The notes beneath the pieces were generated by a model. The model saw only the letters and a program-made list of their open reading frames with translations. It was not told the DNA's origin and did not search any database. A stretch of 64,000 nucleotides of DNA from positions 434,001-498,000 of the forward strand of contig CAWJLS010000002.1 of NCBI GenBank assembly GCA_963843755.1. The letters run 5' to 3'. A program made the position numbers and the translations under genes. Of the stretch, positions 16,719 through 26,300 are shown one piece after another; positions within the stretch are counted from its first letter, which is position 1, and the number at the start of each line of letters is the position of its first letter. The DNA comes from CAWJLS01 sp963843755 (GTDB lineage: Bacteria; Acidobacteriota; Thermoanaerobaculia; Multivoradales; DATKCC01).

Positions 16719-18017
16719 ATGAAGGTCGAGGTACGCGAAGTCGAGGCGATTCGTGAGCTGCGCACCAGGCGTGCCACCGAAGGGCCCGTCTTCCGGACCG
16801 ACGACGGGCTCGCGGTGCTCGATCCGCAGTGGGCGCGCGAGGCGAACGCGGCCAACTTCGCGGAGCGCCCCATGGACGACCGCCTGGCCGACCTGGTGCG
16901 GGGGAGGACGAGCGCGGAAGCCGATTGGGCCGACCTGCGCTCGGTCTGGGCCGGCCGGGTGGCGGAGCTCGCCGCGCCGGACCGGGTCGCGGCCCTCGAG
17001 GCGCGCCTGACCGCCGAGATCGAGGCGCGCCGCGGAGGCGAGACCGACCTCGGCCGCGCGATCCACGAGAGCTTCTCCCGGGCGTTGATCCCGCTGGTGC
17101 TCGCCGATCTGCGGCCCGGCGAGCTGGCCCGGGTGGTCGCGGAGCAGACCCAGAGGATCCTGATTCCCCGGGGGGACGACCGCCTGGCGGGGACCTGGCG
17201 CGGCGCGGTGCGCGGGGCGTGGGTCCAGATCCGGGCCGCGCGCGCCGTGCGCCGCGTCCTGCGGGAGCGGTCCGCCGGACGCCGTCCACGCCAGGTCGAC
17301 CTCGCCGATTCGGTGGTGGACGCCCTGCCGACCCTGGGCATGGACCGGGCGGTTTTCGCGGTCACCTCCGTCCTGACCGCGATCGCCAGCCCGCCGGGCT
17401 CCGTCGCCGCCTGCATGGTGCTGGAGCTGATCCGCCGCCCCGCCTGGGCGGAGCGCATCCACGACGAGCTCGCCGCCCTGCCCCGGGACCGGTTCCTCGC
17501 CGCGCCCCGCCGGGCCGCTCCGATCACCCACCGGTTCGTCAAGGAGACCCTCCGCCGCTGGAGCGCTCCCACGGCCCTGACCCGGACGGTCCGGGTCCCG
17601 CTGTGCGTCGACGGTCACCGTCTGGAGCCCGGCGACCAGTTCCACGTCAGCCCCTACTTCCTCCACCACGACGCCGCCGAATGGCCGGACCCGGAGCGCT
17701 TCGATCCCGACCGGTGGCTGCCGGACACGGGGCGGGGTCCGGCCCACGCCTGCGCCTACGCCCCGTTCGGCTGGTCCTCGACCTCCTGCATCGGCGCGAA
17801 CCTCGGCACGATCGAGCTGATGCTCCTCGCCTCCCTGTTCACCCGCGTCTACCGGCTCGACCTGGTCGAGACCGTCGAGACCGTCGAGACCGACGAGACC
17901 GACGAGACCGACGAGACCGACGAGACCGACGAGCCCGAGCGGGTGGAGGTCGTGCTGGGGTCGGTGCCGACGCTCCTCGGGCTGCGGGGGACGATCGTGC
18001 GCCGGGCAGCCGGCTGA
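16719..18017 (+). CDS. Divergent cytochrome P450 (second of the RiPP-like pair)
   Basis: A 432-residue cytochrome P450. The ExxR motif is E276-x-x-R279 (KETLRRW), the meander is FDPDRWLP, and the haem loop is YAPFGWSSTSCIGANLG with Cys357 as ligand. In the I helix the segment ASPPGS stands where (A/G)Gx(D/E)TT is expected, so the acid and Thr used for proton delivery are absent, as in the partner P450 at 15352. Near the C-terminus an in-frame run of E-T-V and E-T-D triplets (17868-17939) inserts a strongly acidic tract before the last strands. GGAGGT is close to the ATG. It is only distantly similar to the first P450, so the two probably do different steps on the same peptide. Confidence 0.85.
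   Translation: MKVEVREVEAIRELRTRRATEGPVFRTDDGLAVLDPQWAREANAANFAERPMDDRLADLVRGRTSAEADWADLRSVWAGRVAELAAPDRVAALEARLTAEIEARRGGETDLGRAIHESFSRALIPLVLADLRPGELARVVAEQTQRILIPRGDDRLAGTWRGAVRGAWVQIRAARAVRRVLRERSAGRRPRQVDLADSVVDALPTLGMDRAVFAVTSVLTAIASPPGSVAACMVLELIRRPAWAERIHDELAALPRDRFLAAPRRAAPITHRFVKETLRRWSAPTALTRTVRVPLCVDGHRLEPGDQFHVSPYFLHHDAAEWPDPERFDPDRWLPDTGRGPAHACAYAPFGWSSTSCIGANLGTIELMLLASLFTRVYRLDLVETVETVETDETDETDETDETDEPERVEVVLGSVPTLLGLRGTIVRRAAG
17868..17939 (+). repeat. 9-bp tandem repeat in the second P450
   Basis: Two GAGACCGTC and five GAGACCGAC units, followed by a degenerate eighth (GAGCCCGAG), encode an E-T-V/E-T-D acidic tract. Nine-base units keep the frame. Such arrays change copy number easily, so length is likely to vary among strains. 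Confidence 0.9.
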
Positions 18018-18075
18018 CGGCGGGTGTCTGCCGGCGCGCCTGCCGCTCCGGGCAGGGCGTGGGGGTCCCCGGCGG

Positions 18076-18083
18076 TGTACAAT
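18076..18083 (+). promoter_or_regulatory. Putative -10 (TG-TACAAT) of ribBA
   Basis: TACAAT, preceded directly by TG, lies 67 bases before the ribBA ATG in an otherwise G+C-rich gap. I see no FMN riboswitch pattern in the leader. Confidence 0.35.
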
Positions 18084-18149
18084 GGCCGAGGCGCTCGTGC
18101 GCCCTTTCCTCCGGCGTCCCGCCGTTCACCGCTTCGACAATCGAGGAAG

Positions 18150-19367
18150 ATGTCCGATACATCACCCTTCGCCCCGATCGAGGAGGCGATTCACGAGTTT
18201 CAGGCCGGCCGCCTGGTCATCATCGTCGACGACGAGGACCGGGAGAACGAGGGCGACCTGTCGATCCCGGCGGAGCTGGTCACGCCGGAGCACATCAACT
18301 TCATGGCCAAGCACGGCCGCGGGCTGATCTGCCTGTCGATGACCGAGGAGCGCTGCGACCAGCTCGAGCTGCCGCTGATGGTGCGGGACAACACCTCTCC
18401 TTACGGGACCGCGTTCACCGTCTCGATCGAGGCCAAGGGCAAGATCTCGACCGGCATCTCGGCCGCGGACCGGGCGGCGACCATCCGCACCGCGGTCGAT
18501 CCGCGCACCGTCGCCGAGGATCTGCTCCGCCCGGGGCACGTCTTCCCGCTACGCGCCGTCCAAGGCGGCGTCTTGAAGCGCACCGGCCAGACCGAGGCCT
18601 CCGTCGACCTGGCGACTCTGGCGGGCTTCACGCCGGCGGCGGTGATCTGCGAGGTGATGAACGACGACGGCACCATGGCGCGGGTGCCGGAGTTGGCCCG
18701 GTTCGCCGCCGAGCACGGCCTCAAGATGATCACCGTGGCCGACCTGATCCGCTACCGCCTGTCGACCGAGACCCTGGTCGAGCGGGTCGCCTCACCCCAA
18801 CTGCCGACGGTCTACGGCGACTTCCAGGTCCACGCCTACCGCTCGAAGGTCACCGGCGAAGAGCACCTCGCCCTGGTCATGGGGGACGTCGTCGACCGCG
18901 ACGAGCCGGTGCTGGTGCGTGTCCACAGCCAGTGCCTGACCGGCGACATCTTCGGCTCCCAGCGGTGCGACTGCGGCCACCAGCTCCACGGCGCGCTCGA
19001 GGCGATCGCCGAGCAGGGGCGGGGCGTGCTGCTCTACCTGCTCCAGGAAGGGCGCGGCATCGGCCTGCTCAACAAGCTGCGCGCCTACGAGCTCCAGGAG
19101 CAGGGCCACGACACGGTCGAGGCGAACGAGAAGCTCGGCTTCCGCCCGGACCAGCGCGACTACGGCATCGGCGCCCAGATCCTGCGCGATCTGGGGGTGC
19201 GCCGCATGCGCCTGATGACCAACAACCCCCACAAGTTCATCGGGCTCTCCGGCTACGGGCTGGAGATCGTCGAGCGGGTCCCGATCGAGATCCCGCCCAC
19301 TGAGACCAGCCAGGCGTACCTGAAGACGAAGCGGGACAAGCTGGGGCACCTGTTGAAGCTGGTCTGA
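18150..19367 (+). CDS. ribBA: Bifunctional DHBP synthase / GTP cyclohydrolase II
   Basis: A 405-residue riboflavin enzyme with both domains. RibB (about residues 8-205) makes 3,4-dihydroxy-2-butanone 4-phosphate from ribulose 5-phosphate; its signatures are VDDEDRENEGDL, TEERCDQLELPLM and the RPGHVFPLRA motif. RibA (about 212-400) opens GTP; its zinc site is visible as SQCLTGDIFGSQRCDCG, with GRGIGLLNKLRAYELQ and TNNPHKFIGLSGYGLEIVERV after it. All catalytic motifs look intact. The ATG at 18150 gives the normal N-terminus; GAGGAAG is very close to it. Its 3' neighbour, a GT4 gene, starts 13 bases later and is probably co-transcribed by chance of layout. Confidence 0.96.
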   Translation: MSDTSPFAPIEEAIHEFQAGRLVIIVDDEDRENEGDLSIPAELVTPEHINFMAKHGRGLICLSMTEERCDQLELPLMVRDNTSPYGTAFTVSIEAKGKISTGISAADRAATIRTAVDPRTVAEDLLRPGHVFPLRAVQGGVLKRTGQTEASVDLATLAGFTPAAVICEVMNDDGTMARVPELARFAAEHGLKMITVADLIRYRLSTETLVERVASPQLPTVYGDFQVHAYRSKVTGEEHLALVMGDVVDRDEPVLVRVHSQCLTGDIFGSQRCDCGHQLHGALEAIAEQGRGVLLYLLQEGRGIGLLNKLRAYELQEQGHDTVEANEKLGFRPDQRDYGIGAQILRDLGVRRMRLMTNNPHKFIGLSGYGLEIVERVPIEIPPTETSQAYLKTKRDKLGHLLKLV

Positions 19368-19380
19368 TCCGGCTGCGGCC

Positions 19381-20667
19381 TTGCGCGTCCTGCTCGCCGT
19401 CTCCCGCTACCCCTGGCCGCCGCGGCGCGGGGACCAGCTCCGCACCCTCCAGACGGTCGAGGCGCTCGCCCCCGACCACCGCCTGACGGTTCTGCTGCCC
19501 GAGGCGCCGCCGGGCGCGCCGCCGCCGCCGGAGAACTGGCCGGCGACGGTCGCGACCTACCGCCGTCCGGGTGTCGCCGGCCGGGCGGTCGGCTCGGCCC
19601 GCGCGGCGCTCGGTGCGCTGCGCGGCAGGAACCCGCTCCAGAGCCTCCTCTTCACCTCACCCGATCTCGACCGGGCGCTCGAACGGCTCGCCCCGGCGGC
19701 CGACGTGGTGATCCTCCAACTGGTCCGACTGGCCCCGTCGGCGGGCGCCTTCGGCGACACGCCGACGGTGGTCGATCTGATCGACAGTCTGGCGCTCTCG
19801 ACCGCGCGGCGGGCGCTGTTCGATCGCTCGTGGCTGGCCCTCGCCCTCCGCCTCGAGGCGCGCTTGCTGACCCGCGCGGAAGACCGGCTGGTGGCGCGGA
19901 GCGCCTGTGCGCTGGTCGTCTCCGAGCGGGACCGGGTGGCGGTGGCGGCCCGGCTGGCGCCGGCGGAGGCGGAGCGGCTGCGGGTGGTGCCGGTGGCCGT
20001 GGAGAGGCCGGATCGGCCCGAGGTCGAGCCCGAGAACGGGGTGGAGCCGGACCGGGCGACCGCGCCGGTCCTTGCGCTGACCGGCAACCTGGGCTACTTC
20101 CCGACCCGGGACGGCGCCCGCTGGTGGCTCCGGCGGGTCTGGCCGCGCCTGCGCGCCGTGCTCCCGGACGCCCGCCTGGTGCTCGCCGGCAGCCGCATCC
20201 CGGCGGGTCTCGGTCGGCTGGCGCGCCGCGCCGGCGCCGAGGTGGTCGCCGATCCTGCCGACCTGGCGGCGGTCCTGGCGGGGGCGCGAATCGCCCTGGC
20301 CCCCATGCGGGCCGGCGCCGGCCAGCCGCTCAAGGTGATGGAGGCGTGGGCCGCGGGGGTGCCGGTGGTCGCCACCCGCTGGGCCGCCGCCGGAACCTCC
20401 GGCCGGATCGGGAGCGGCGGCGGCGAGGGGGTGGAGGATCTGGTGGTGGCGGACGACGCCGCCGAGTGGGTGGAGGCGATCCGCGCCCTCTGGGACGACC
20501 CGGCACGCCGGCGGCGGATCGCGGCCGCGGCCCGGAGCCGGCTGGCGCGGGACTACTCCGCGTCGACGGTCCGGAGGGCGTGGACGGAGTGCGTCGAGGC
20601 GGCGGCCTCGGCGGCCTCGGCAGTCAAGCGGCGGGCCCGCTCCACGTCGCCCCCTTCGTGGAAGTGA
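19381..20667 (+). CDS. GT4-like glycosyltransferase
   Basis: A 428-residue GT-B glycosyltransferase. The N-terminus LRVLLAVSRYPWPPRRGDQLRT is the start of a typical donor-independent Rossmann domain; the C-terminal domain has LTGNLGYFPTRDGARWW and GAGQPLKVMEAWAAGVPVVAT, the usual nucleotide-sugar site of family 4. It resembles PEP-CTERM/XrtA-associated type transferases. It starts with TTG 13 bases after ribBA. Its last 115 bases overlap the 3' end of the convergent SARP-like gene (20553), so one of the two C-termini might be shorter in life. Substrate unknown. Confidence 0.82.
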   Translation: MRVLLAVSRYPWPPRRGDQLRTLQTVEALAPDHRLTVLLPEAPPGAPPPPENWPATVATYRRPGVAGRAVGSARAALGALRGRNPLQSLLFTSPDLDRALERLAPAADVVILQLVRLAPSAGAFGDTPTVVDLIDSLALSTARRALFDRSWLALALRLEARLLTRAEDRLVARSACALVVSERDRVAVAARLAPAEAERLRVVPVAVERPDRPEVEPENGVEPDRATAPVLALTGNLGYFPTRDGARWWLRRVWPRLRAVLPDARLVLAGSRIPAGLGRLARRAGAEVVADPADLAAVLAGARIALAPMRAGAGQPLKVMEAWAAGVPVVATRWAAAGTSGRIGSGGGEGVEDLVVADDAAEWVEAIRALWDDPARRRRIAAAARSRLARDYSASTVRRAWTECVEAAASAASAVKRRARSTSPPSWK

Positions 20668-22778
20668 TGGGCCAGAACCTCGTGCGGCACGCCGTCCGGC
20701 GCGCCGATCCGTAGCTCCAACGCCGCCGCCACCTTGGCGTGGAGGGCGCTTCGCCGCACCGGATCGAGGGCCTGGTAGACGCACCGCCGGAGCGCACCGT
20801 GGGAGAACTCGAAGGTTCCCCGGCGGGCTCCGCCGGCCCAGATCACCATGTCCCGGTCGCGCCGGCTGTCGGCCCAGTAGCCCAGGGAGAGGCGGACCAG
20901 CCAGCGCTCGAGAAGCGTCCGCAGCGAGGCCTCGACCACCACCGCTTCCTCGCCCTCGATGTCGCCGAGCAGGGCGGGCTCGAAGCGCGGTCCCGCCACC
21001 GCCGCCAGGGTCAGCAGCCGGCGGGCGCTCGGCGGCAGGAGGGCGGTCCGGGCGCGGGCCAGGGCGTCGAACCCGCCGTCCGGCAGCTCCACCTCCCGCG
21101 GGTCGTCGCTCAGGTGCCAGCCGCCGTCCTCGACCGGCTCCACCACGCCCAGGTCCCACAGCAGGTTGACCAGGGTGCTGGCCTGGAGGACGTTGCCGCC
21201 GGTCCGCCGCTCCAGCAGGTCGGTCAGCATCTCCGCCTCGGTCGGTCCGACCAGGCTGGAAGACAGGGCGTGGAGGTCGTCCCGGGCCAGCGGCTCGAGC
21301 TGGACGACGTCGGTCACTGGCAGCCCCCCCAGCAGGTCGAGGGCGTCCGCCTCCGGTCGGACCGTCGCCACGACCCAGACCGGGAGCTGGGCGAGGCGGG
21401 GGGCGAGGTCGGCCAGCAGCGCGAGGCTGGGCCGGTCGGCCCAGTGCAGGTCCTCGAGAAACAGGATCGCCGGGGCGGTCGTTCCGCCCGGCTCGCCCGT
21501 GGCCGCGATCAGCGCCAGCGCCCGCGCGACCGCCTGGACGATGCGCTTGCGGACGGCGGCCTCGGTCGGGAGGTCCTCCTTGCGGCCGGTCCGGTCGGAT
21601 CGTCCGGTGCGCGCCACCTGGATCCGCGGGGCGCCTTCGGTCCGGGCGAGGCGGGGGACCAGCCGTGCCAGGTCGGCCAGCTCCCGGGCGGAGGCCCCTT
21701 CGAGCAGCCGCTCGACCGCGTCGAGCTCGTGGGCGAGGAGGTCGTCCAGGGCGTCGTGGATGCCGCGGAACGGGACCGGCGGCTCGATCTCGAACCAGGC
21801 CCCCTGGAGCACCGTCGCCCCCACGGCTGACACCCGCTCGTGGAGAAAGGTCTTGACCAGGCGGGTCTTGCCGATCCCCTCGTCGCCGGTCACCAGGGTG
21901 ACGCGGCCGTGGCCTTCGAGGATCGCGCGCCACGGCGTCTCCAGGGCGTCCAGGGCCTCCTCGCGGCCGACCAGCGGCAGCACCGGGCCGGTCGGCTCCG
22001 GCACCACCGGCAGCTCGGTGGCCGGCACGTCGCCGTCGCGGACCGAGCGGTACAGCTCGGTCGTCTCTTCGAGCGGCTCGACGCCGAGCTCCCGGTCGAG
22101 CAGGCTCGCCAGGTCCTCGTAGTGGGCCAGCGCCCGGCCGCGGCGGCCGGACAGCGCGTACAGGCGGATCAGCTTGCGGTGGGCCTCCTCGGACAGGGGG
22201 TCGATCCGGACCAGGCGGCGTGCGTACCGGATGCCGGTCTCGTAGTCGCCGGTGGTCAGCGCGTGGTCGACCAGCTCGCGCAGGGCGCGCAGCACCGCAT
22301 CGCGATAGCGCTCCTGCTCGCCCAGGAGCCACTCCTCGTAGTTGAGGCTCGGTGGCACGACCCCGTCGAGGAACTCCCCGCGGTAGAGGCGCACGGCGCC
22401 GGCCAGCTCGCGCGGGTCGGCGGCGCTCGGCCCCTCCTCGTCCAGCAGCATGCGCTCGAACGGATCGAGGTCGATCCAGTCGCTCGGGTGGGCATTGAAC
22501 TGGACGCTGCGGCCGTCGACGACGAAGCAGGGCGGTCCGTCGCTCTCGAGGGTGGAGCGCAGGTTGTAGAGCGCCTGGCGGAGGTTGCGGCGGGCGGACG
22601 TGTCCGGCCGGTCGGGCCACAGCAGCGACGCCAGGTGGTCCCGGGAAAGGCTCTGGCGGCGGTGGGCGATCAGGTAGGCGGCGAGGGCCTCGACCTTGCG
22701 CGACTCGAGCTCGGTCAGGCGACGGTCGCCCCGCCGGATCTCGAATCCGCCGAACGTGTGGATCTCCAGTCGTCGCAT
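20553..22778 (-). CDS. SARP-like regulator: BTAD domain plus ATPase (copy 1)
   Basis: A 741-residue multidomain transcriptional regulator. Residues 1-95 are an OmpR/SARP-type winged helix (IHTFGGFEIRRGDRRLTELESRKVEALAAYL, LWPDRPDTSARRNLRQALYNLR), and about 95-250 are the bacterial transcriptional activation domain (TPR-like, ending LGVEPLEETTELY). An ATPase domain follows with P-loop GDEGIGKTRLVKTF (about 295-308) and Walker B AILFLEDLHWAD (about 440), then a helical C-terminus. AfsR-like proteins bind direct repeats and activate nearby operons. It diverges from the 91-aa/C25 peptidase operon, its likely target. It is close kin to the copy at 35450. The ATG at 22778 gives the conserved N-terminus; longer in-frame starts upstream are not conserved. 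Confidence 0.88.
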   Translation of the reverse strand: MRRLEIHTFGGFEIRRGDRRLTELESRKVEALAAYLIAHRRQSLSRDHLASLLWPDRPDTSARRNLRQALYNLRSTLESDGPPCFVVDGRSVQFNAHPSDWIDLDPFERMLLDEEGPSAADPRELAGAVRLYRGEFLDGVVPPSLNYEEWLLGEQERYRDAVLRALRELVDHALTTGDYETGIRYARRLVRIDPLSEEAHRKLIRLYALSGRRGRALAHYEDLASLLDRELGVEPLEETTELYRSVRDGDVPATELPVVPEPTGPVLPLVGREEALDALETPWRAILEGHGRVTLVTGDEGIGKTRLVKTFLHERVSAVGATVLQGAWFEIEPPVPFRGIHDALDDLLAHELDAVERLLEGASARELADLARLVPRLARTEGAPRIQVARTGRSDRTGRKEDLPTEAAVRKRIVQAVARALALIAATGEPGGTTAPAILFLEDLHWADRPSLALLADLAPRLAQLPVWVVATVRPEADALDLLGGLPVTDVVQLEPLARDDLHALSSSLVGPTEAEMLTDLLERRTGGNVLQASTLVNLLWDLGVVEPVEDGGWHLSDDPREVELPDGGFDALARARTALLPPSARRLLTLAAVAGPRFEPALLGDIEGEEAVVVEASLRTLLERWLVRLSLGYWADSRRDRDMVIWAGGARRGTFEFSHGALRRCVYQALDPVRRSALHAKVAAALELRIGAPDGVPHEVLAHHFHEGGDVERARRLTAEAAEAAASTHSVHALRTVDAE

Positions 22779-23036
22779 CGGGCGATCCCCGGCTGCGGGC
22801 GGGAATGGCCCGGTTTCCGGGGGTATTCCCGCCAGACTACCAGAGGCTCTGGTGCCCTGGTGCGAGCGTCCCCTCCGGCCTGACGGTTTCCTGACGCCAC
22901 CATCGGACAATCGCGCCGACCGTTGTAGGAAAAACACCGACACGAGATGCGAACCGTTCTGACCAGTCCACTTCCATCTGTGCACCACTCGGCCTTGGCG
23001 CCGAATCGTCGAGCAGAGCGGAGATCGAGAGAGACG

Positions 23037-23312
23037 ATGGCACCTGTCAAGCATTCAGAGACCGATTCGGCGATCCGCCGTCATCCCGGCGGCGACCGTG
23101 CCGCGGGCTCGTTCCTGGTCCGCGTTTGGTACGAGTCGCGCGAGACGCCGAGCGGCCGGCCGTCGTTCCGCGGGTACGTCCGCAATCTACAGACCGGGGA
23201 AGAACGGTTCGTCCGCGACCCGGAGACGGTCACCGAACAGATCGTCCGCCAGATGGAGGCAGAGGGAGCGCCCGCGGCCGGACGGATGCCCGAGAGGAGG
23301 GCAGCTCGATGA
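23037..23312 (+). CDS. Small conserved-looking protein of unknown function, coupled to C25 peptidase
   Basis: I do not recognise a family. The 91-residue product starts MAPVKHSETDS, with a basic linker, then a likely folded core with beta-strand character (FLVRVWYESRETPSG, SFRGYVRNLQTGEERFV) and a C-terminal helix VTEQIVRQMEAEG. No signal peptide or membrane segment is visible. Its TGA overlaps the ATG of the C25 peptidase (ATGA), so the two are translationally coupled. It lies directly divergent from SARP-like regulator 1. A role as accessory or regulatory partner of that locus is only a guess. A longer in-frame start exists at 22947. Confidence 0.6.
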   Translation: MAPVKHSETDSAIRRHPGGDRAAGSFLVRVWYESRETPSGRPSFRGYVRNLQTGEERFVRDPETVTEQIVRQMEAEGAPAAGRMPERRAAR

Positions 23313-26300
23313 GAACGAAGGTCCGAGGCATCTTGACCCTGGCGGCGGTCGCCGCCACGCTCTGTCTGTTCGTGGCCCCGGCGGGAGCCATCATCACCGG
23401 CGGCGGCTGCGTCGACGACGTGTCCGGAGCCAACAACAACTGCACCGCCAACGACGTCACCTTCGTGGTCGTCGGTCTCGGCATCCAGGACGACGGCTGC
23501 GTCAGCCCGTCCGACACGGTGAGCATCTTCCTCGGCGGTGTGCTGCGCAACTCGAGCGCCCAGACGCGCTACGACGTCGGCCTCTACATCGCCACCGACG
23601 GCGATCCCAACGGCGACGGCGCCAAGTCCGGCGTCTGCGCCCGCGACAGCCTGCAGCCGGTGGGGACCATGGGCGTGAGCACCTGCGGCCCCGGTTCGCT
23701 CGACCTCTCCCGGACGCGCGACGACTACGCGCCGTTCGACGGGTTGGCCGACAACGGCCCCTATCTCAACACCGACGGCGACGCCTGCGGCGACCTGTAC
23801 TCGACCGGTCACAGCGGCTGCGACGAGAACGGCGACGGCCAGTGGGACGACACGGTGGTCCGCTTCACCCAGGCGCTGACCTTCCCGTGCGACGACGCGG
23901 ACTCGAACGGCTTCGTCGAGATCCCGACCTGCGCCACCTGGGGCCAGCAGATCGACGAGGTCGGCGGTGCCAACGGCTCGTGCGACTCCGAGGCGGAGGT
24001 CGTGCCGGGCACCAAGGCCAAGTGCCGCTGCGAGATCGTCAACTCGACCATCCCGGCGCCCAACCTGGGCCTGTCGTGCAACTCCCCGGCGATGACCCTC
24101 AGCCAGGGCCAGACCGGCACCTTCTCGGTCGGCTACACGAACGCCAACACCTGCACGCCCATGACCACCACGCCGGAGCGCGAAGAGTGCGGCACGGCGA
24201 GCTACGTCTTCTACGTCATCGACTACGACCAGACCAAGGGGACGGTGTCGAACATCAACGCCGGTACCGGGACCTACACCCAGGACACGGTCAACGGCAC
24301 GATCACCTGGATTCCGGCGAGCAGCCGGCACAGCACCTCCGGCATCATCGGTCCGAGCGACACCGGCACCCTGACCTACGACTTCACCTACACCGGCAAC
24401 ACCGCCGGCGACACGATCTCGGCGTCGACCACCACCTACTGGACCAACGACCCGGCCGACCTGGGGGACCCGACCGCCGCGAGCGTCACCTCGCAGACGA
24501 GCGTCTCCTGCAACTCGTCGGTGACCGCCACCCCGGTCACCCTGTCGTCGGTCGAGGTCGACCGCTCGAGCGGCGCGCCCGTGCTGCGCTGGACGACGGC
24601 GACCGAGGCGGCGAACCTCGGCTTCAACGTCTACGCCCGGACGGCGGCCGGCTGGCGGCGGATCAACGACGAGACCGTCGTCTCGCCGGTGATCGACTCC
24701 ACCGTCCCCCAGAGTTACTCCTTCGACGCCTCCGCGACGGGCGCCAAGCGCTTCATGATCGAGGACGTCGCTCTCGACGGGAAGACAGAGCTCCACGGTC
24801 CGTACGTCGCCGGCCGCGTCTACGGCCACCGGCCGGTCGCCAAGGCGGTCGACTGGCGGGCGGCGCGGGAAGCGGTGCGGGCGGCCGCTCCGGCCGGACC
24901 CGCCAACAGGCGGTCGGGCCTCGCGTCCGGCCTCTCCCTGGCCAAGGGCGGCAACGGCTCGGCGGGCGGCGGCGCTGCCGCGGCGGACCCGGCCGTGCGG
25001 CTGCTGGTCGACACCGACGGTGTCCAGCGGGTCACCTACGAGGACCTGCTGGCGGCCGGCTTCGACTTCTCGGGTGTTCCGGCGAGCCAGCTCGCCCTCT
25101 CCAGCGGCGGCCATCCGGTGCCGATACGGGTCGAGTCCTCCGGCGGTACCTTCGGCCCGGGCGGCTTCGTCGAGTTCCTCGGTGAGGCCCTCGACACGCT
25201 CTACACGCGGACCAACGTCTACGACCTGACCCGCGACCCCCAGAACGCCGTGCGCATCCCCGAGGACCGCACCAAGGCCCACGGCGGCACGCCGGTGGCG
25301 ACCTACCAGGAGACCCTGAAGGTCGAGCACGACAACACCTACAGCTTCGCCTCTCCGGGCGACGATCCGTGGTACGACACCCGCATGATCGTGGTCGGCA
25401 CCGCCGGCCGGAGCTACCCGTTCTCGGTCGACCTCGACGACTACGTCGGCGGCCCCGTCGACCTGGCGGTCGACCTGTGGGGCGTGACCACCTGGGCCGA
25501 GCCGGGCGAGCACCACGTGGTGGCGCTGTGGAACGGCGTCCAGGTGGGCGAGGCGATTTGGGACGACCAGACCCCGGGCCGGTTGACGGCGCGGGTGCCC
25601 GCCGACCTGGTCACGGCGAGCGGCAACGAGCTGACCCTCCAGACGGTCGGCGACCGGGGCGTGCCCTGGGACGTGGTCGACCTCGAGAGCTACTCGGTCA
25701 CCTACCCGCGGGCCTTCGACGCCCAGAACGGCGGCCTCGACTTCAGCGCGGCGGGCGGCCTGTTCGCGGTGCACCACCTGGCCGATGCGTCGCCGGTCGT
25801 CTACCGGGTGTCGGGCTCCGGTCCGGAGCTGGTCACCGGGGTGACGGCGGCGCCGGACGGCGCGGGCGTCACGGTCACCTTCCCCGGGTCCGCGGCCAGC
25901 GCCAGCTACCAGGTGACGACGGCCGTGTCGGTGGTCCATCCGGGCATCGAGGCCCTGAATGTCCCGACCGGCCTGACCGACGTGAGCGGCGGCCCGGCCG
26001 AGTACCTCGTCATCTCCCACCGGGCGTTCCTCGACGGCCTGGGGCCGCTGGTCGACGCACGGCGCGCCCAGGGACTGTCGGTCAAGGTGGTCGACGTCCA
26101 GGACATCTACGACCGCTACTCCGACGGCGTGGTCGACCCGGAGGCGATCCACCAGTACATCACCTACGCCGCCCACGAGATGGGCACCCACTACGTGCTG
26201 CTGGTCGGTGGCGACACCTACGACTACCACGACACCCTGGGCCTGGGCTCGGTGAGCTTCATCCCGTCGCTCTACGCGCCGACCGGCTCGATCGTGCGCT

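Noticed and set aside
18018..18149. FMN riboswitch before ribBA
   Set aside because: None of the conserved RFN element blocks are present and the leader is too short; only a -10-like TACAAT is visible.
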